From contig CAWFXV010000032.1 in NCBI GenBank assembly GCA_963819885.1, positions 251,632 through 315,631 of the forward strand: 64,000 nt of DNA, given 5' to 3'. Source of the stretch: JACVRX01 sp963819885. GTDB lineage: Bacteria; Actinomycetota; Actinomycetes; Jiangellales; Jiangellaceae. A model generated the notes under the pieces. That model worked only from the letters and a program-made list of their open reading frames with translations. It was not told the DNA's origin and searched no databases. The translations under genes and the position numbers were made by a program. Shown here one piece after another: positions 62,720 through 64,000 of this stretch (the first letter of the stretch is position 1; every line of letters starts with the position of its first letter).

Positions 62720-63960
62720 ACACCACACTGAGCCCGGCCGCCACGTATGTCGACGCGGTCCGCACCGCGCTTGCCGACCTGCCGGCCGACGATCTCGCCG
62801 AGATCGTCGAGGACGTTCGCGACCACGTCGAGCAGGTTTCGGCCGAGCTCGGCGCGGACGCGACCGCCGCCGCTTTGGAGGAGCGGCTCGGCACGCCCGC
62901 TGTCTATGCTGCCGAGCTGCGGTCCGCCGCCGGTTATCCGCCGGGACCAGGGGATGTCGGACCGGCAGTCCGGCCACCTCGCGTCCGCCGGCAGGTGGCC
63001 ACGTGGATCGTCCGGATCGCGGTGGTGCTGACGCTTATCGCGTTGTTGGAGGCTTTCGTCACGGGCAGGTACGGCGGTGCCCTGGCGCTGGCCATCGTGG
63101 CCTGGTTGGCCGCCGCACTCGTCGGGCTGGTCTGGCTCATGGCCGAACGATCGACGGGCACCATGGGAGCACGCTTGGGAGAGCTTCCCGACGCACGACG
63201 CATGAATGGGCTGATTCGGTGGCTACGCGGTAATTCGGTGGGCGCCGCGCTCGTGGAGACGATCATTGCGCTTCGCCCTGCGTGGTGGATCGCGCGGGCG
63301 TGGATCGCCGTCGAGTTGGTGGGCATGTTCTTCTCGGCCCAATGGTTCCCGTTGCCCACGTTCACCGGGGCGCCGCTCGGTTTCGCGCTGGCTGTCGTCA
63401 TTTCGGTCTGGCTGGGCCGGCGAGCTGCCAGCCACCGGCAGACGTCAGGCGAACATGTCCTCGTGCTCCTCGGGAACGTCGTGGCCGTGTTGGGGTTGGC
63501 AGCTGTCATCGGAACACTGGCGAGCCGCGGCGTGCTTGTTAACGACGACGAGTTCTACCGTGAGGATGCCGCCTTCCTTGGAGCTGTTCCGACTGGTGCG
63601 TTCCACGAGGACGGCACGCAGATCACCAACCTGTATCCATACGGCGCCGACGGCAGCCTGCTCGAGAACGTCCGCCTGTACGACCAGGACGGCCGCCCGT
63701 TCACGAGCGTGAAGTACGACGGGTGCATGTTCGACAGCATGATGGGTGAGCCGAAGCTGGCGGCGCCGCTCAACGTCTACCCACGGCCATCGAGCTCGTA
63801 TGGAGGTGCGCTCAGGGGCGAATGCACCGACCTGGGAATCGTTCCGCCGTTTGGCGCGACCTTGCCCGGCACCTCCTCGGATGCCACGCCGACGCCGTCG
63901 GCCAGTGTTTCGCCCCAACCAAGCCCGACGTCCACGCCAACCGCAGCGCCAGGTTCGTAG
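62716..63960 (+). CDS. membrane protein with N-terminal HAAS-like domain, partner of PadR
   Basis: The 414-residue protein starts at GTG 62716, overlapping the PadR stop. Residues 1-75 form the helical PadR-associated domain (YVDAVRTALADLPADDLAEI, VEDVRDHVEQVSAELG, LEERLGTPAVYAAELRSAAG). About five membrane helices lie between 90 and 275. The extracytoplasmic C-terminal part includes YREDAAFLGAVPTGAFHEDG and a Pro/Ser/Thr tail (TPTPSASVSPQPSPTSTPTA). The function is unknown; control by the adjacent PadR is inferred. Confidence 0.78.
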   Translation: MNTTLSPAATYVDAVRTALADLPADDLAEIVEDVRDHVEQVSAELGADATAAALEERLGTPAVYAAELRSAAGYPPGPGDVGPAVRPPRVRRQVATWIVRIAVVLTLIALLEAFVTGRYGGALALAIVAWLAAALVGLVWLMAERSTGTMGARLGELPDARRMNGLIRWLRGNSVGAALVETIIALRPAWWIARAWIAVELVGMFFSAQWFPLPTFTGAPLGFALAVVISVWLGRRAASHRQTSGEHVLVLLGNVVAVLGLAAVIGTLASRGVLVNDDEFYREDAAFLGAVPTGAFHEDGTQITNLYPYGADGSLLENVRLYDQDGRPFTSVKYDGCMFDSMMGEPKLAAPLNVYPRPSSSYGGALRGECTDLGIVPPFGATLPGTSSDATPTPSASVSPQPSPTSTPTAAPGS

Positions 63961-63967
63961 CCGAGGC

Positions 63968-64000
63968 CATCACCAGGCCTGTCGGTACATCACCAGGCTT
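63968..64000 (+). repeat. dispersed intergenic repeat, copy D (cut by the window edge)
   Basis: CATCACCAGGC, seven bases, then TACATCACCAGGC, matching the first 33 bases of copies A and B. The palindrome's second arm would lie beyond the window. Confidence 0.7.

Overview
The window is chromosomal DNA from a high-GC Gram-positive bacterium of the Actinomycetota. The evidence is the very high GC content, the frequent GTG and TTG starts, the many GTGA/ATGA stop-start overlaps, leaderless TANNNT promoters and the gene order rplM-rpsI-glmM-coaA-glmS-acpS-nnrD-alr-tsaE-tsaB-rimI-tsaD-groES-groEL-guaB-guaB3-guaA. That order is typical of actinomycete core genomes. I cannot place it below class level from sequence alone. 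No tRNA, rRNA, CRISPR array, prophage or complete insertion sequence was seen.

1-14 kb: the 5' part of a TrpB2-type tryptophan synthase gene (running off the left edge), ribosomal genes rplM-rpsI behind a long inverted repeat, a promoter and a leader hairpin, then peptidoglycan precursor genes (glmM, glmS, alr), coaA, acpS, nnrD and the t6A tRNA-modification set tsaE-tsaB-rimI-tsaD. A two-gene HEPN/MNT toxin-antitoxin locus interrupts the tsa set, and its toxin gene is frameshifted. 14-25 kb: groES-groEL behind two CIRCE operators, an aminotransferase, the guanine nucleotide genes guaB, guaB3 and guaA, and an aldehyde dehydrogenase. Between the dehydrogenase and guaA lies a damaged mosaic: a short-chain dehydrogenase with a 20-base C run in its middle, joined head-on to the 5' end of an ABC exporter gene.

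25-39 kb: a glycerophosphodiesterase, a PspC/LiaF-like envelope-stress module with its histidine kinase and response regulator, a pcrA helicase, a secreted M28 peptidase flanked by a second partial copy of the pcrA 3' end, a ROK kinase and the sdhCDAB succinate dehydrogenase operon. 39-50 kb: a methylmalonyl-CoA mutase-type large subunit without a cobalamin domain, then a nucleoside uptake and salvage operon (BMP lipoprotein, ATPase, two permeases, cdd, deoA) and a hydrolase. 50-54 kb: a second MNT antitoxin whose HEPN partner has lost its middle, then ackA-pta. 54-56 kb: a lower-GC two-gene module of unknown function whose products share the motif GQMSGVNIGG, followed by a YetF-type membrane protein and a partner. 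56-64 kb: adenosine deaminase, a complete second complex II of the fumarate reductase type (frdABCD, frdD frameshifted at its end), a LigD-type polymerase domain protein and a PadR regulator with its membrane partner.

The genes form several working sets: nucleoside import (41.7-47.1 kb) feeding Cdd, DeoA and Ada; two complex II enzymes for opposite respiratory needs; Pta-AckA for acetyl-phosphate and ATP; and stress sensing by PspC/LiaF. The most unusual signals are two HEPN/MNT loci that both keep the antitoxin and lose the toxin, the GQMSGVNIGG gene pair, an 80-bp dispersed intergenic repeat with four copies, the pcrA 3' duplication around the peptidase gene, and at least eleven probable leaderless promoters.
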